The position numbers and the translations under genes are program-made. Of a DNA stretch of 5,342 nucleotides, positions 4,954 to 5,342 are shown piece after piece. Within the stretch, counting starts at the first letter, position 1, and every line of letters begins with the position of its first letter. Origin of the DNA: Gammaproteobacteria bacterium (lineage in GTDB: Bacteria; Pseudomonadota; Gammaproteobacteria; Pseudomonadales; Azotimanducaceae); the NCBI GenBank assembly GCA_002708205.1, contig PAMR01000058.1, forward strand, positions 1 to 5,342. Reading direction: 5' to 3'. The notes under the pieces were generated by a model, which saw nothing but the letters and a program-made list of their open reading frames with translations, searched no databases and was not told the DNA's origin.

Positions 4954-5342
4954 ATGGCCTATAGCTTTACTGAAAAAAAGCGTATTCGTAAAGATTTTGG
5001 TTCGATGCCCGAACCAATGGAGCTTCCCTATCTGCTTTCTATACAAGTCGATTCGTATAAGAAATTTCTGCAGCAGGATCATACGACGAAGGAACTCAAT
5101 GACGTCGGATTACACGCGGCATTTAGATCGGTATTTCCAATTGTTAGCTATTCTGGAAGTGCGGCGCTCGAGTACGTCGATTATCGGCTTGGAGAGCCAT
5201 TGTTTGATGTTCGCGAATGTGTTTTGAGGGGCCTAACTTATGCTGCGCCACTGCGGGTAAAAGTGCGCTTGATTATTTACGATAAAGATTCTTCTAACAA
5301 GGCGATTAAGGACGTAAAGGAACAAGAAGTATATATGGGTGA
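4954..5342 (+). CDS. rpoB: RNA polymerase beta subunit, N-terminal part (cut by window edge)
   Basis: RpoB is the large catalytic-core subunit of RNA polymerase and the rifampicin target. The frame opens at ATG 4954 and stays open to the window edge, giving 129 full codons of an expected ~1,340. The start MAYSFTEKKRIRKDFG matches the E. coli MVYSYTEKKRIRKDFG, followed by ELPYLLSIQVDSYKKFL, LHAAFRSVFPIVSYSG, YVDYRLGEPLFDVREC and, at the edge, KDVKEQEVYMGE. This is the beta protrusion/lobe-1 start, so the rifampicin region and the active site lie outside. GGAG at 4944-4947 is 6 nt before the ATG. The segment between the first two blocks carries short differences from E. coli (DHTTKELNDVG), normal for this variable loop. 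A +1-shifted frame at 4997-5227 is a shadow of it. Confidence 0.97.
   Translation, partial: MAYSFTEKKRIRKDFGSMPEPMELPYLLSIQVDSYKKFLQQDHTTKELNDVGLHAAFRSVFPIVSYSGSAALEYVDYRLGEPLFDVRECVLRGLTYAAPLRVKVRLIIYDKDSSNKAIKDVKEQEVYMG

Overview
This window is a conserved translation/transcription gene block from a bacterium, read entirely on the + strand: tuf, tRNA-Trp, secE, nusG, rplK, rplA, rplJ, rplL and the first 129 codons of rpoB. The gene order and the protein sequences point to a gammaproteobacterium. EF-Tu, NusG, L11, L1, L10, L12 and the RpoB N-terminus all read as close relatives of the Escherichia/Pseudomonas proteins, and SecE is the three-helix proteobacterial form. A tRNA-Trp gene between tuf and secE matches the Pseudomonas-like arrangement I remember rather than E. 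coli. I cannot name a genus. Even the highly expressed genes use codons such as ATA, CTA and GGG, which suggests weak translational selection and perhaps slow growth (inference).

Layout: 1-51 is the upstream region and ribosome binding site of tuf. tuf (52-1251) is followed by a 73-nt spacer and tRNA-Trp with encoded CCA (1325-1400). An 89-nt spacer leads to secE (1490-1870, TTG start), and nusG begins 4 nt after the secE stop. A 76-nt spacer that can fold into a probable L1-binding leader precedes rplK. rplK and rplA overlap by 4 nt (GTGA). A 233-nt untranslated region before rplJ contains an extended imperfect hairpin and is read as the L10 autoregulatory leader. rplJ and rplL are 48 nt apart, and a 146-nt spacer with two small hairpins precedes rpoB, which runs off the right edge.

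The genes work together in gene expression. EF-Tu delivers aminoacyl-tRNA, L11/L1/L10/L12 build the two 50S stalks (L10-L12 recruits EF-Tu and other GTPases), tRNA-Trp decodes UGG, SecE belongs to the SecYEG translocon, and NusG and RpoB belong to the transcription machinery and link it to the ribosome. Regulation seems mainly post-transcriptional: two leaders that can fold like r-protein autoregulatory sites, a stop/start overlap, and a helix that could hide the rplL ribosome binding site until rplJ is translated.

I found no mobile element, CRISPR array, foreign gene or novel system. Convincing promoters and intrinsic terminators were not found either. The observations worth following are RNA structures in the spacers and a 10-residue extension of the L10 stalk helix. 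All helices were paired by eye; no folding energies or database searches were run.
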